From positions 248,001 through 312,000 of the forward strand of contig CBDCZP010000005.1 of NCBI GenBank assembly GCA_965224605.1: DNA of 64,000 nucleotides. The letters run 5' to 3'. This document shows positions 34,536 through 43,408 of this stretch, in pieces. Within the stretch, counting starts at the first letter, position 1; each line of letters begins with the position of its first letter. The DNA is from HyVt-477 sp965224605 (GTDB taxonomy: Bacteria > Pseudomonadota > Gammaproteobacteria > Thiotrichales > Thiotrichaceae). The notes beneath the pieces are model-generated. The model was not told the DNA's origin. It searched no databases and was given only the letters and a program-made list of their open reading frames with translations. A program made the translations under genes and the position numbers.

Positions 34536-35516
34536 ATGTCTGTCTATACTTCTGTTTCTAAAGCTGAATTAACCAAGTTTATTGAAGGGTACAATATCGG
34601 AGAACTGACTTCTTTTGCCGGTATTTCAGCGGGAATGGAAAATACAAACTATTCGCTAGACACGACTGAAGGAGACTATATCCTGACCCTTTATGAGCAC
34701 TATAGTAAAGAGGAGATACCGTTCTTTTTAGACCTCATGAAGCATTTGTCAACCCGTTCTGTTAAGACTATTACAGCTGTTATTGATAACGAAGGAAGAA
34801 CCTTAAAATCCTTATGTGGAAAGCCTGCTGCGTTAATTTATCGCCTGTCCGGAACTGCATTATCACCTTCTGAAGTCGCTGTTGCGCATTGTGAAATTAT
34901 CGGTAATACTTTAGCCCAGTTTCACCTTGCCAGTATGTCTTTTGACCAACAACGCAAACATGATCGGGACGAAGATCTTTCCCCGCAACTGGTGTGCAAG
35001 CTATTACCTTTGTTATCAATAGAAGATCGTGGATTACTACAACAAGAAGTCACTTCTCAGCAGTCGATTCCCTGGGATATTTTGCCATCCGGCATTATTC
35101 ATGCAGACTTATTTTGTGATAATTCGATTTTCGATTATGTCGACAATCAACCCGTTCTCAGCGGCATTATTGATCTTTACTTGGCTTGTAATGACGCTTT
35201 TATCTATGATCTGGCTATCGTGGTTAACGATTGGTGTTGCCTCCCTGATGGCTCTCTTGATGAAGCACGATGGCTACCACTTTTGAGTGCTTATCATGAG
35301 GTGCGTCCCATCATCAAGGAAGAAAAACAGGTCTGGATTGCTATGCTACGCCTAAGTAATCTACGTTTTTGGATGTCCCGTCTGAATATCCTATATTATC
35401 CACCGGAGGGGGACATGGTAATGCAGAAAAACCCTGATGAACTCAAACATAAATTACAAGCATGTCTCCGCAATCAGCAGGATATTATGCAAAAACTAGA
35501 CAACCTGATTCCATAA
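34536..35516 (+). CDS. thrB: Homoserine kinase (ThrB, kinase-fold type)
   Basis: Phosphorylates homoserine on the threonine pathway. 326 aa of the choline-kinase/APH-like ThrB family found in Pseudomonas and related bacteria, not the GHMP type of E. coli. Signature FAGISAGMENTNYSL near residues 27-41, catalytic IHADLFCDN (H189, D191, N196) and IIDLY (D213). Immediately upstream lies IS debris, so its promoter may be affected by or derived from it. The downstream HAD gene follows by 20 bp and is probably cotranscribed. Confidence 0.9.
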   Translation: MSVYTSVSKAELTKFIEGYNIGELTSFAGISAGMENTNYSLDTTEGDYILTLYEHYSKEEIPFFLDLMKHLSTRSVKTITAVIDNEGRTLKSLCGKPAALIYRLSGTALSPSEVAVAHCEIIGNTLAQFHLASMSFDQQRKHDRDEDLSPQLVCKLLPLLSIEDRGLLQQEVTSQQSIPWDILPSGIIHADLFCDNSIFDYVDNQPVLSGIIDLYLACNDAFIYDLAIVVNDWCCLPDGSLDEARWLPLLSAYHEVRPIIKEEKQVWIAMLRLSNLRFWMSRLNILYYPPEGDMVMQKNPDELKHKLQACLRNQQDIMQKLDNLIP

Positions 35517-35535
35517 ACGAAAGGCCGGACAAGCG

Positions 35536-36288
35536 ATGCAAGAAAAACAACAAAAAATCATCTATGCCTTTGATTTCGACGGTGTGATCTGCGATAGCGC
35601 AGTTGAAACCAGTATCACAGGTTGGAAAGTTGCAAAAACTATTTGGCAGGACATGACTTCACCCCATCCTTCTCAACGGATGATCACCGACTTCAGGGAA
35701 ATCCGCCCTCAACTTGAAACAGGCTATGAAGCCATCCTTATCATGCGATTATTGCATCTGGGTCAAAGTGTCAGTGATTTATGTGCGAACTATACACAAC
35801 TCATTGCCAACCTAATTCAACTAGAAGCACTGCGAACAGATGACCTGAAAAAATTATTTGGTGAAACAAGAGACCAATGGATTGATACTGATGAAGAGGA
35901 ATGGTTATCCATGAACCCTTTGTTCCCAAGTGTTACAAAGCAACTACACGATCTGGTGAATACAGCCGATAGTACTTGGTACATCATCACTACCAAACAA
36001 GAACGTTTTGTTAAACGTATTTTGCAGGCGAACCAAATTGAAGTTGATGCCAAGCAATTGTTTGGCATGGATCGACAAATGACTAAGCAAGAAACGTTAC
36101 TAATACTTCTAAAAGATCATCCCGGACATGAGATTGTTTTTATAGAAGACCGCTTACAGACTTTGCTGGGTATTGTTGAAAACGAAGCTCTGAAAGAGGT
36201 CTCATTGCAATTGGTTTCCTGGGGTTACAATACTCTCAAGGAAAGAGAAATTGCACGTGCTAACGGAATAGAAATCATTTCTGATTAA
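35536..36288 (+). CDS. HAD-superfamily hydrolase
   Basis: 250 aa cytoplasmic phosphatase-like protein. Motif I FDFDGVICDS (nucleophile D13, general acid D15), motif II in WYIITTKQERF, and the acidic motif IV IVFIEDRLQT are visible. Substrate unknown; linkage to thrB suggests but does not show a role near phosphorylated metabolites. The stop codon lies at the boundary of a repeat (GATTAAGTCC) that also occurs at about 43297. Confidence 0.85.
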   Translation: MQEKQQKIIYAFDFDGVICDSAVETSITGWKVAKTIWQDMTSPHPSQRMITDFREIRPQLETGYEAILIMRLLHLGQSVSDLCANYTQLIANLIQLEALRTDDLKKLFGETRDQWIDTDEEEWLSMNPLFPSVTKQLHDLVNTADSTWYIITTKQERFVKRILQANQIEVDAKQLFGMDRQMTKQETLLILLKDHPGHEIVFIEDRLQTLLGIVENEALKEVSLQLVSWGYNTLKEREIARANGIEIISD

Positions 36289-36315
36289 GTCCATATTCTC
36301 TGGGAGCGATGCTTT

Positions 36316-36447
36316 AGAGACTGTGCAAGTATTAAGAAAAATCTCATTTGTAGGGTGTGCCGAGGTACGAGGCGCACCGTAAGTTATTGATTCATGGTGC
36401 GCCTCCTTCGTCGGCACACCCTACAAAGGAATACTTGCACAGTCTCT
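36316..36447. repeat. MITE-like long hairpin element
   Basis: Perfect 18-bp terminal arms AGAGACTGTGCAAGTATT (36316-36333) and complement (36430-36447). Inside is a second perfect pair TGTAGGGTGTGCCGA (36349-36363) with complement (36411-36425), then GGCGCACC / GGTGCGCC. There is no coding capacity. A partial relative of the arm occurs near 4675. Confidence 0.8.
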
Positions 36448-36484
36448 TTAGCTTCGCCTAATGTGTTGATTATAATTCCGCATT

Positions 36485-36502
36485 GCGAGCCTGAAGGCTC
36501 AC
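36485..36502. repeat. GAGCCTGAAGGCTC-family interspersed palindrome
   Basis: GCGAGCCTGAAGGCTCAC, preceded by CCTAATGTGTTGAT as at the 43361 copy, and followed by GGACTTGATCAGAGTTTCC, the near complement of GGAAACTCTGATTAAGTCC found at 43288. The repeat unit is thus about 100 bp or more. Confidence 0.75.
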
Positions 36503-36543
36503 CTCCAATACAGAGGACTTGATCAGAGTTTCCTTAAACAAAC

Positions 36544-37698
36544 CTACACAAAGGGGATTTCTCCATGAGCTTGCCAAGGATTTTTCACATTCCACCAGCG
36601 CCTTGCTAAAGAACCATAAACAGCCTTGAAATCGGTACTATATCTTACGTCGCCATTATCAAGATTATGTAGATCGGGTGATTTCCCGTACAAGCCGCCA
36701 TTGATACTACCGCCCATGACCAGATGCGCAGAGGCTTTGCCGTGATCTGTTCCACCACTGTGATTTTCTTTTGCTCTCCGACCGAATTCTGAATAAGTCA
36801 TCAGCACGACATCATCCCAGCGCCCTGCTCGTTGCATTGATTCTGCAAAAGCCTGTAACACCCCAGATAGATGATAAAGACTGTTTTTATGGCTATTCAA
36901 TTGTCCCGCATGGGTATCAAAACCGGCCAGTTTTGCTTTATACACAGGAGAATCCACTCCACTCACAATCATTTCTGCTATGGATTGCATTTGATGACCG
37001 AAGGGGGTTTTCGGGAAACGTGCTTTTACGGATACTCGTCTTCTTAACTTTTGTGATAATTCTGCGGCGGTTGAATAAAGCTGGTTTTGCACTGCAAGAA
37101 TATGACGCATTGAGGTGACGTTTGAATGCGCATAGCTCATATCATTAATTAGCTTTGCCTGATTCAGGAATGTTTTTGGGTTTTCCATTTCTACTGCATT
37201 GAGTTTTGCGCCTGCCAGCGGACCTATGCCCTGCCCTAGTACAATGCCATGTAAGCCATCTGTTAGCTGTGGTAACACGTGAGACAACCAACCTGTTGTG
37301 CTGCGTTCGTTGCTACTGGAAGCAGATTCCCATATATCTATAGAACGAAAATGAGATCGGTCTGGCTGATTATAGCCCAAGCCTTGTAACCAGGCCATTT
37401 CGCCTTTATCCCAATAGGGTTTCAATAGTGCTAATGATGGGTGCATTGCCGCTTTGCTGTCTAAAGGGATAGCCTTATTTGCGGGAATGGCTAATGTGGG
37501 GCGCAATGCATAATATTCCGGATCGGTATAAGGTATCAGGGTATTGAGACCATCATTTCCACCAGCAAGATGCACTAGTACAAGTACTTTATTATTACTT
37601 CCCCTAACCGCACCGTTTATAGCGGCAGCACTAGCTGCAGGGGCAACACTCGCGGCGGACAGGGCGGCTGTCAATTTTAAAAACTCTCTTCTTTTCAT
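36544..37698 (-). CDS. DUF1501 protein with Tat-like signal (copy A)
   Basis: 384 aa. N-terminal MKRREFLKLTAALSAASV is a twin-arginine-like signal ending AAASA. The body has the DUF1501 pattern: VLVHLAGGNDGLNTLIPY, HFRSIDIWESAS, GFDTHAGQLNSH and YSEFGRRAKENHSGGTDHG, recalling the alkaline phosphatase/sulfatase-like fold. Exported and probably folded before export. It follows the DUF1800 gene at 37820-39118 on the same strand and pairs with it, as in many bacteria. Substrate unknown. Confidence 0.85.
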   Translation of the reverse strand: MKRREFLKLTAALSAASVAPAASAAAINGAVRGSNNKVLVLVHLAGGNDGLNTLIPYTDPEYYALRPTLAIPANKAIPLDSKAAMHPSLALLKPYWDKGEMAWLQGLGYNQPDRSHFRSIDIWESASSSNERSTTGWLSHVLPQLTDGLHGIVLGQGIGPLAGAKLNAVEMENPKTFLNQAKLINDMSYAHSNVTSMRHILAVQNQLYSTAAELSQKLRRRVSVKARFPKTPFGHQMQSIAEMIVSGVDSPVYKAKLAGFDTHAGQLNSHKNSLYHLSGVLQAFAESMQRAGRWDDVVLMTYSEFGRRAKENHSGGTDHGKASAHLVMGGSINGGLYGKSPDLHNLDNGDVRYSTDFKAVYGSLARRWWNVKNPWQAHGEIPFV

Positions 37699-37770
37699 TG
37701 GGGTATCCGGTTTTATTTTTATTATTGGGGGGTACTCTTCTTTCTTATCATGTAGCGGATTTGCCTACAT

Positions 37771-37801
37771 TCTCGCGTTTCGCTATCGCTCAACACAGGC
37801 T
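37771..37801. repeat. CCCGTGTTT...CAACACAGG-family repeat
   Basis: Contains TTTCGCTATCGCTCAACACA, identical to part of the element at 14419-14497. It lies between the DUF1501 and DUF1800 genes. Confidence 0.7.
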
Positions 37802-37819
37802 ATATTTGATTCGTTCTCG

Positions 37820-39118
37820 CTACGCTAACTGATATCCGGGATCAAACATTAAGTTCTGTACAAACCACAATTCACCCTTTCTTCTCGATGCGGGCAAAAC
37901 AGGGGAATGTGGCAACAGCCATTGTTGCAAGGTTTCTTGTGGTGATTTTGGAAAATGACGTGCCATTGCCTTTATATTGGCATCATGCGACATTTTTCGT
38001 TGTAGAGAGGTGCGGACTAACAAGCTTTGCGTAGATATCCAGTCTTTGCCACCTGCCCAACCTTTCACATTGGGTGGATCAAACAAATCTTGTCCCAAGA
38101 TTCGACTGGTGTGCATAATTTCTTTTACTGACAATGATCGATGCGGCATGGTGCGCATAGTTCCTACCATCAATTCAATAGGAGATTTGATTAAAGCGCC
38201 ACGATTTTCTTCAGCCCAAAATACATCGCTATTTAGCACGGCTTTCAATAACGCGCTGATCTCATAACTGGAATCCCGAAAGACATTCCCCCACTGGCGA
38301 ATAACGCGTGGATCAGGGCGCTCAAGATTGACGAATACCTTCCAGAATTTCTCCGCTATATGTTCAGCTGTACGCGGCTGCTTGAGAATGATTTTGAGGA
38401 TATCATTACCATTAAAGCTTCCAGTTTCCCCCAAAAAACGGAGATGTCTGCCATCATGCAATTCAGACTTAAAAGAAAATTTTCCGCTACGATGATCAAC
38501 ACCCCAGCCAGTAAAAGCCAGAGCTGCTGCTTTCACATCAGCTTCCGCATAATGCCCATGACCTAACGTAAAAAGTTCTAATAACTCTCTGGCAAAGTTT
38601 TCATTAGGGCTACCTGCCACATTTTTATCGCCATCAAGATACAACAACATGGCAGGGTCGCTAGTCATATACATCAACATCACTGCAAAATTACCCAGAC
38701 CAAACTGGCGTAATAACTTATTCTGATTCAATAACAGCTGAGGACGCTTGACGGTGGCTAGTGAAGAGGTGAAGTGATTATGCCAGAACAACGTCATACG
38801 CTCGGTTAACGGTGAAGTCGTGGTTAGCATCTGCTTGACCCACCACTTTTTTAACACATCATTCTCACGCATCATCACCGTATGCATGAGTTTTTTTCCA
38901 CGCGCACCGGATTGGGTTAAACGATCCATTTTATTTAACGGCGTTAAGCGTGGTGCATTATTGGTCTGGGGAGAATAGGTTTGTATCAACTTGTCAACGG
39001 CTTCACTGCGGGTGGATTCCCCGACTAGCTGCTGGATGACACTCCATTCGACCCCCAACCCTGTGCGCGACAATAAATGCCTAGCTTCGGTGAAGTTTAT
39101 TGGGTTCATGGTTTTCAC
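37820..39118 (-). CDS. DUF1800 protein (copy A)
   Basis: 432 aa. Family marks: FTEARHLLSRTGLG at the N-terminus, MTLFWHNHFTSS and NENFARELLELFTLGHGHY in the middle, and DPPNVKGWAGGKDWI near the end. DUF1800 genes are habitually found before DUF1501 genes, and that is the arrangement here. No signal peptide is evident. Function unknown. Confidence 0.85.
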   Translation of the reverse strand: MKTMNPINFTEARHLLSRTGLGVEWSVIQQLVGESTRSEAVDKLIQTYSPQTNNAPRLTPLNKMDRLTQSGARGKKLMHTVMMRENDVLKKWWVKQMLTTTSPLTERMTLFWHNHFTSSLATVKRPQLLLNQNKLLRQFGLGNFAVMLMYMTSDPAMLLYLDGDKNVAGSPNENFARELLELFTLGHGHYAEADVKAAALAFTGWGVDHRSGKFSFKSELHDGRHLRFLGETGSFNGNDILKIILKQPRTAEHIAEKFWKVFVNLERPDPRVIRQWGNVFRDSSYEISALLKAVLNSDVFWAEENRGALIKSPIELMVGTMRTMPHRSLSVKEIMHTSRILGQDLFDPPNVKGWAGGKDWISTQSLLVRTSLQRKMSHDANIKAMARHFPKSPQETLQQWLLPHSPVLPASRRKGELWFVQNLMFDPGYQLA

Positions 39119-39456
39119 TCTGGCAGATATTTCGAGCCTTAGATGGTTTGACTCACCACTCTAAATTCTGCGTTTTTTATTATAATTATTGAGTTAATAG
39201 GTCACTACATCTTACACAGCGGATTGGGTTATTCGTGTTGTTAGGGTTTTGACACTATGGGTTTATAGCTTTACCTCCATACTAGCAAAGGAATCGCTAG
39301 TAGCAAGATTGAGCAGACGAATAGCAACCTATCAGAACTCATAGCTGTTCTCTATGGATAGAGTTTGCTACCTATTACTTACCTATGATGGATATTGTCG
39401 CTATTAATAAGCTATGTAAAATGCTTGATTTTCAAACTATTCTTTCAAGGACTACC
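39119..39456. other. Divergent intergenic region
   Basis: 338 bp between DUF1800 copy A and the outer-membrane protein gene; AT-rich and presumably carrying both promoters. No repeat of the families above and no reliable operator seen. Confidence 0.5.
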
Positions 39457-40032
39457 ATGAATAAAACTTTATCTGCAATCGCACTGTCTTGCGCAATTTC
39501 CACTTCTGTTTATGCTGGCGATATCAGTTACAACTTCATTGAAGGCGCTATCATTACTAACGATGTTGATGGTGCTGACTCTACATTTGCACTACAAGGT
39601 TCTTATGATGTTGCCTCTAACATCAATCTTGTGGGTGGCTTTGCATCGACAGGGCTTGGTGATATTAATGGAGTGGATGTTAGTCTTAGTGCATTTTCAG
39701 TTGGTGTTGGTTATCACAAATCTGTTAATGACAGTACTGATGTATATGGCGACATTCAATATATAAGTTATGACATTGACTTTAGTCAGGGAAATGCTTT
39801 TGCAAGTGTTGACGCAGGAAATGGCTTTGGAATCAACCTAGGTCTTCGTCACACATTTACAGAAAAGTTTGAAGGTGAAGCTAGTATCAATTATGTAAAT
39901 ATCGAAGATGTCACCGACACTTCAGTTTCTGCACAAGGCCGTTATTACTTCACTAAGCAGTTCTCTGCCAGCCTAGGTTATTCTACAGCTGACGACAGTG
40001 ATCTTGCCGCAGCACTACGTTATAACTTCTAA
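39457..40032 (+). CDS. Small outer-membrane beta-barrel protein
   Basis: 191 aa from the ATG at 39457, chosen because AAGGA precedes it and because it starts a clean signal peptide (MNKTLSAIALSCAISTSVYA, cleaved before GD). The mature part has alternating hydrophobic strands (about eight) and ends in YNF, the terminal-phenylalanine signature of barrel proteins. Opacity/OmpX-like in size. It lies between the two DUF1800/1501 pairs on the opposite strand and has its own terminator, so it is an independent unit. Confidence 0.8.
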   Translation: MNKTLSAIALSCAISTSVYAGDISYNFIEGAIITNDVDGADSTFALQGSYDVASNINLVGGFASTGLGDINGVDVSLSAFSVGVGYHKSVNDSTDVYGDIQYISYDIDFSQGNAFASVDAGNGFGINLGLRHTFTEKFEGEASINYVNIEDVTDTSVSAQGRYYFTKQFSASLGYSTADDSDLAAALRYNF

Positions 40033-40052
40033 TTGTTTTTAGTCGTAACAAC

Positions 40053-40090
40053 AAAAAGCCCTTGCATGAGAAATCAGCAAGGGCTTTTTT
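40053..40090 (+). terminator. Rho-independent terminator of the barrel protein gene
   Basis: AAAAAGCCCTTGC stem pairs with GCAAGGGCTTTTTT around a loop of 13 bases, 20 bp after the stop. The A-run on the other side makes it bidirectional. Confidence 0.85.
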
Positions 40091-40136
40091 ATGGAAGAAA
40101 ACAATACCGAGACAGCATTAAGGGTATTGAGAAAGT

Positions 40137-41318
40137 CTATATGAAATCTAAAGTCGTATGTTGCTCCCATGGGTTCTTTTGCCCCCACCAGTTTTCCGCG
40201 ACTGTGGCATAGATAGCTCGAAAGTCGGTTGAATAGTTTAAATCACCTTCGCTATTCAGGTTTTTCAGATCAGCTTTATCGCCATATAACTGACCGCCTT
40301 TCACTTTTCCACCCATGACTATATGCGGTGCAGCTGTACCATGATCAGTACCACCACTGAGGTTTTCTTTAGCGCTACGTCCAAACTCTGAATAGGTCAT
40401 AACCATCACGTTATCCCACATTCTGGCAGCTTTCATAGCTTTTGAGAATGAATGCAAACCCTCGGCTAAATAACTAAGCTGATTCTGATGCAATACGGCT
40501 TGATCAGCATGTGTATCGAAGCCCGGTAAGGTTACTTTGTAAACCATCACATCCGCACCACCCACTATCATTTTCGCAACTGATTTCAAGTCATTATTAA
40601 AGTTACTAGGACGGAAATGTCGATCCATATGTCTGACACGCGCACTACGATTCAGTAAATGCTTTGCACCATGTACTTGTTGCTGGACATCAAGCACATG
40701 CGCCAAAGAAGGATTGGTTGTTTGATGATTAACCCGTTCAACCAAATCAGCTTGTGCCAAAAAGGTACGAGGATCATGCATGGCAACAGCACGACAGTCT
40801 TTGCCTGCCATTGGTCCCAAACCAGAACCAACTACAACACCCTGCAAGCCTCTGTCTTTTTTGGGTAATGCCAAAGATAGCCAACCATCGGTGCGTTGCT
40901 GATCTGAACTGGAGGCTGTTTCCCATATGTCTTTAGAACGAAAATGCGAAAGATCGGGAGTTGGATAACCCACACTTTGAATCCAACTGAGTTGACCTTC
41001 TTCCCACAATGGCAATAGCTTCCCCAAAGCCGTATGCATTCCTACTCCACTCCCTATGTCCAATGATTTTTTTTGTGCCAGTGTGGGTCTTAGCTTTTCA
41101 TATTGAGCGCGGTTAGTGAGTGGTATCAGAGTATTTAAACCATCATTTCCTCCAGCTAACTCAACCAGTACTAATATCCGTTTGCCGGTTATTATCGCGG
41201 GAGTCTTAAGCGCCTCAGAAGCTTTTCCTGAGGTGGCTGTATCAGCCATCGCCAAATTGGGAAGCATACCTGCAAAAGGCAGTAACGCGGAGAGTTGCGT
41301 AAATTCACGTCTATTCAT
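40137..41318 (-). CDS. DUF1501 protein with Tat-like signal (copy B)
   Basis: 393 aa, clear paralogue of the product of 36544-37698: MNRREFTQLSALLPFAGML signal, VLVELAGGNDGLNTLIPL, HFRSKDIWETASS, GFDTHADQAVLHQNQ, YSEFGRSAKENLSGGTDHG. All motifs of copy A are conserved, so both copies are probably functional. Preceded by DUF1800 copy B with a 55-bp gap. Confidence 0.85.
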   Translation of the reverse strand: MNRREFTQLSALLPFAGMLPNLAMADTATSGKASEALKTPAIITGKRILVLVELAGGNDGLNTLIPLTNRAQYEKLRPTLAQKKSLDIGSGVGMHTALGKLLPLWEEGQLSWIQSVGYPTPDLSHFRSKDIWETASSSDQQRTDGWLSLALPKKDRGLQGVVVGSGLGPMAGKDCRAVAMHDPRTFLAQADLVERVNHQTTNPSLAHVLDVQQQVHGAKHLLNRSARVRHMDRHFRPSNFNNDLKSVAKMIVGGADVMVYKVTLPGFDTHADQAVLHQNQLSYLAEGLHSFSKAMKAARMWDNVMVMTYSEFGRSAKENLSGGTDHGTAAPHIVMGGKVKGGQLYGDKADLKNLNSEGDLNYSTDFRAIYATVAENWWGQKNPWEQHTTLDFI

Positions 41319-41373
41319 AGGTTAGGACATAGTTAAGGATATAGTTAGAAATCATAGTTTGGAAGTTCTCCAT

Positions 41374-42669
41374 CTACATTAACTGATACAAAGGATCTAA
41401 CGCTAAAGTCCGCACAAGTCGTACTTTACCGGGCTTTGTAGGTGGTGGGCTTATGGGTTTCAGCGGCAACAGCCATTGTCGGTATTGCTCAGGTGGTGCA
41501 TCTGGATATTGCCCACCCGTATTCACTTTCTCGTTAAGATTTGCACCTGTTAGCTTATTGACCATAGATGAGCGCACCATGATGGTCTCAGCATCAATCC
41601 AGGCCAAACCACTTTTCCAGCCCTTAACATTGGCAGGGTCAAATAAATCCTGCCCTAGTAACCGTAATATGCCTTCCACATCTTTATGCGTAAATAACTG
41701 GGAAGGAATCGTTCGCAAGCTACCGATAACCAAATCAACCGGAGACTTGGTGACCGTGCCTTTATATTCATCAGACCAGAACACATCGCTGTTCAACACT
41801 TCACGAAGCAACACTTTAATATCGTAATGGGAGTTTCTAAACTTTCTAGCCCACAACATTGTTACGCGTTGATCAGGCTCTGCATCACTAACGAATAAAC
41901 TCCAAAATTTCTCCGCGATTGTCATTGCTGTCCGGGGATGTTCAAGCAATACACGAATCACATCATCTGCGTTATTTACTCTCTTACCTAATACACTTTT
42001 TGGTGTGCGGTCGTGCTCGGCTTTGTTAAAAGCATAGGTTCCCTTAAAACGATTCACACTTGAACCGGTAAACGCTCTGGCGACATCCTGCACATCTGAT
42101 TCAGTAAAGTGTCCATGCCCAAGCGTAAATAGCTCTAAAAGCTCTCTAGCGAAATTCTCATTGGGACTACGTTTTTCATTGAGTTGCCCATCTAGATAAA
42201 CGGACATGGCAGGATCTTTAGCGACCGCCTTAAGCAAAGTCGCAAAGTTACCCAGTGAGTGACGCCGGAACATCTTGTTTTGGCTATAAAGCAGACTGGG
42301 TTGTTCTACCTTATCTAGTGAAGAGGTAAAATGGCCATGCCAAAACAGCGTCATTTTCTCTACGATAGGAGATTGGGTTTTGAGCATATGGGCAATCCAC
42401 CAACGCTTTAATCGAGCTCCCTCGATCTCAGCCATCTTGTGCATTTCCATTTTATGCTTGGGATTTTTTGATTCGTACATGTTGGTACGTACATTCCAAG
42501 GTGTCATCTTGGACGGTGCTGGAGGTAATGAAGATTTCGGTCGCAACAAGATATCAATAGCCTGTTGTCGACTACGACCTTCCAAATTTTTGATTTGTAT
42601 CCACTCAACACCCAAACCACTCCTAGCAACTAGATGTCTTGCTTCTGCAAAATTAATAGATTTCGTCAT
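41374..42669 (-). CDS. DUF1800 protein (copy B)
   Basis: 431 aa, paralogous to 37820-39118 over its whole length (FAEARHLVARSGLG, MTLFWHGHFTSS, NENFARELLELFTLGHGHF, LFDPANVKGWKSG). ATG directly follows the stop of a small upstream frame. With copy B of DUF1501 it forms the second pair of a tandem gene-pair duplication. Confidence 0.85.
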   Translation of the reverse strand: MTKSINFAEARHLVARSGLGVEWIQIKNLEGRSRQQAIDILLRPKSSLPPAPSKMTPWNVRTNMYESKNPKHKMEMHKMAEIEGARLKRWWIAHMLKTQSPIVEKMTLFWHGHFTSSLDKVEQPSLLYSQNKMFRRHSLGNFATLLKAVAKDPAMSVYLDGQLNEKRSPNENFARELLELFTLGHGHFTESDVQDVARAFTGSSVNRFKGTYAFNKAEHDRTPKSVLGKRVNNADDVIRVLLEHPRTAMTIAEKFWSLFVSDAEPDQRVTMLWARKFRNSHYDIKVLLREVLNSDVFWSDEYKGTVTKSPVDLVIGSLRTIPSQLFTHKDVEGILRLLGQDLFDPANVKGWKSGLAWIDAETIMVRSSMVNKLTGANLNEKVNTGGQYPDAPPEQYRQWLLPLKPISPPPTKPGKVRLVRTLALDPLYQLM

Positions 42670-42900
42670 TTAACCCTTTCGCTCATTATTAGGATACGTA
42701 CAACTTTCTACCGGGTTTATTGTTTGACTATTTGTGTCTGAGATAAACACGAATGCCTGTGATAGACACGAAACAATAGACAGCATTTCATCTGTTTCCT
42801 CGGCGTTAATCTTATTATTATATTGCTGATATTGTGCCTCTATATCCATACTCTGCCCCTCTACTAGGGAACCAATATGCTCTTTAAGAGTTAAAGACAA
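42670..42900 (-). CDS. Small hypothetical protein upstream of DUF1800 copy B
   Basis: 76 aa, hydrophilic, no family recognised. Its TAA is immediately followed by the DUF1800 ATG, and its 3' end provides the GAGCGAAAGGG ribosome site of that gene, so it may be a translated upstream gene or a chance open frame. Equivalent sequence was not seen upstream of copy A. Confidence 0.35.
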   Translation of the reverse strand: MSLTLKEHIGSLVEGQSMDIEAQYQQYNNKINAEETDEMLSIVSCLSQAFVFISDTNSQTINPVESCTYPNNERKG

Positions 42901-43408
42901 TCCTATAACTAAGATTTACCAGCTAGTTTTGTTAGGTTAAAAGTACAGAAAAAAATGATGAATATCAAGAAAAAGGCAATAAGAATATTTTATAGCAAAA
43001 AACACTATTGTTATAGAATATAATTATCAATCAGATAGGGGAATTTTAGAACGAAAGATTACGGTAAAAAAATAACTAAGTTATCTTGCACCCTCAAATT
43101 ACAGGATGTCATGCTCTTGAGGCAACTACAATTGCTTAATTTTAATACAATTTCTGTGCGAAATGTAGTCTGATGTGTTAAGTAATAAAGAAACACGGGA
43201 AAACATACGTTACATAGCCCCGCGTTTTACAGTACCCTCTTTGAAGGAAGGATGAGGATGATCATCATTGCAAAAGCTTCCTTAAGGAAACTCTGATTAA
43301 GTCCAAATCCTCTGGAACTGATGCTAGTGCCCCTAATGTGTTGATTTCAAGCACCATAGGTGAGCCTGAAGGCTCACTTCCAGAAAGAAATGCCTTGTTA
43401 GGTTTTCT
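42901..43408. other. AT-rich gap with repeat
   Basis: 508 bp, no gene supported. The distal part (about 43286-43405) is a copy of the long GAGCC repeat unit; the proximal 380 bp are AT-rich with no structure I could assign. Confidence 0.55.
43361..43378. repeat. GAGCCTGAAGGCTC-family interspersed palindrome
   Basis: GTGAGCCTGAAGGCTCAC, a perfect 18-bp palindrome and the best-conserved member. Flanks shared with the 36485 copy: GGAAACTCTGATTAAGTCC and CCTAATGTGTTGAT. Confidence 0.8.

Noticed and set aside
39385..39456. Upstream start (39385) of the barrel protein
   Set aside because: It would put 24 residues before a perfect signal peptide; AAGGA lies before the ATG at 39457.
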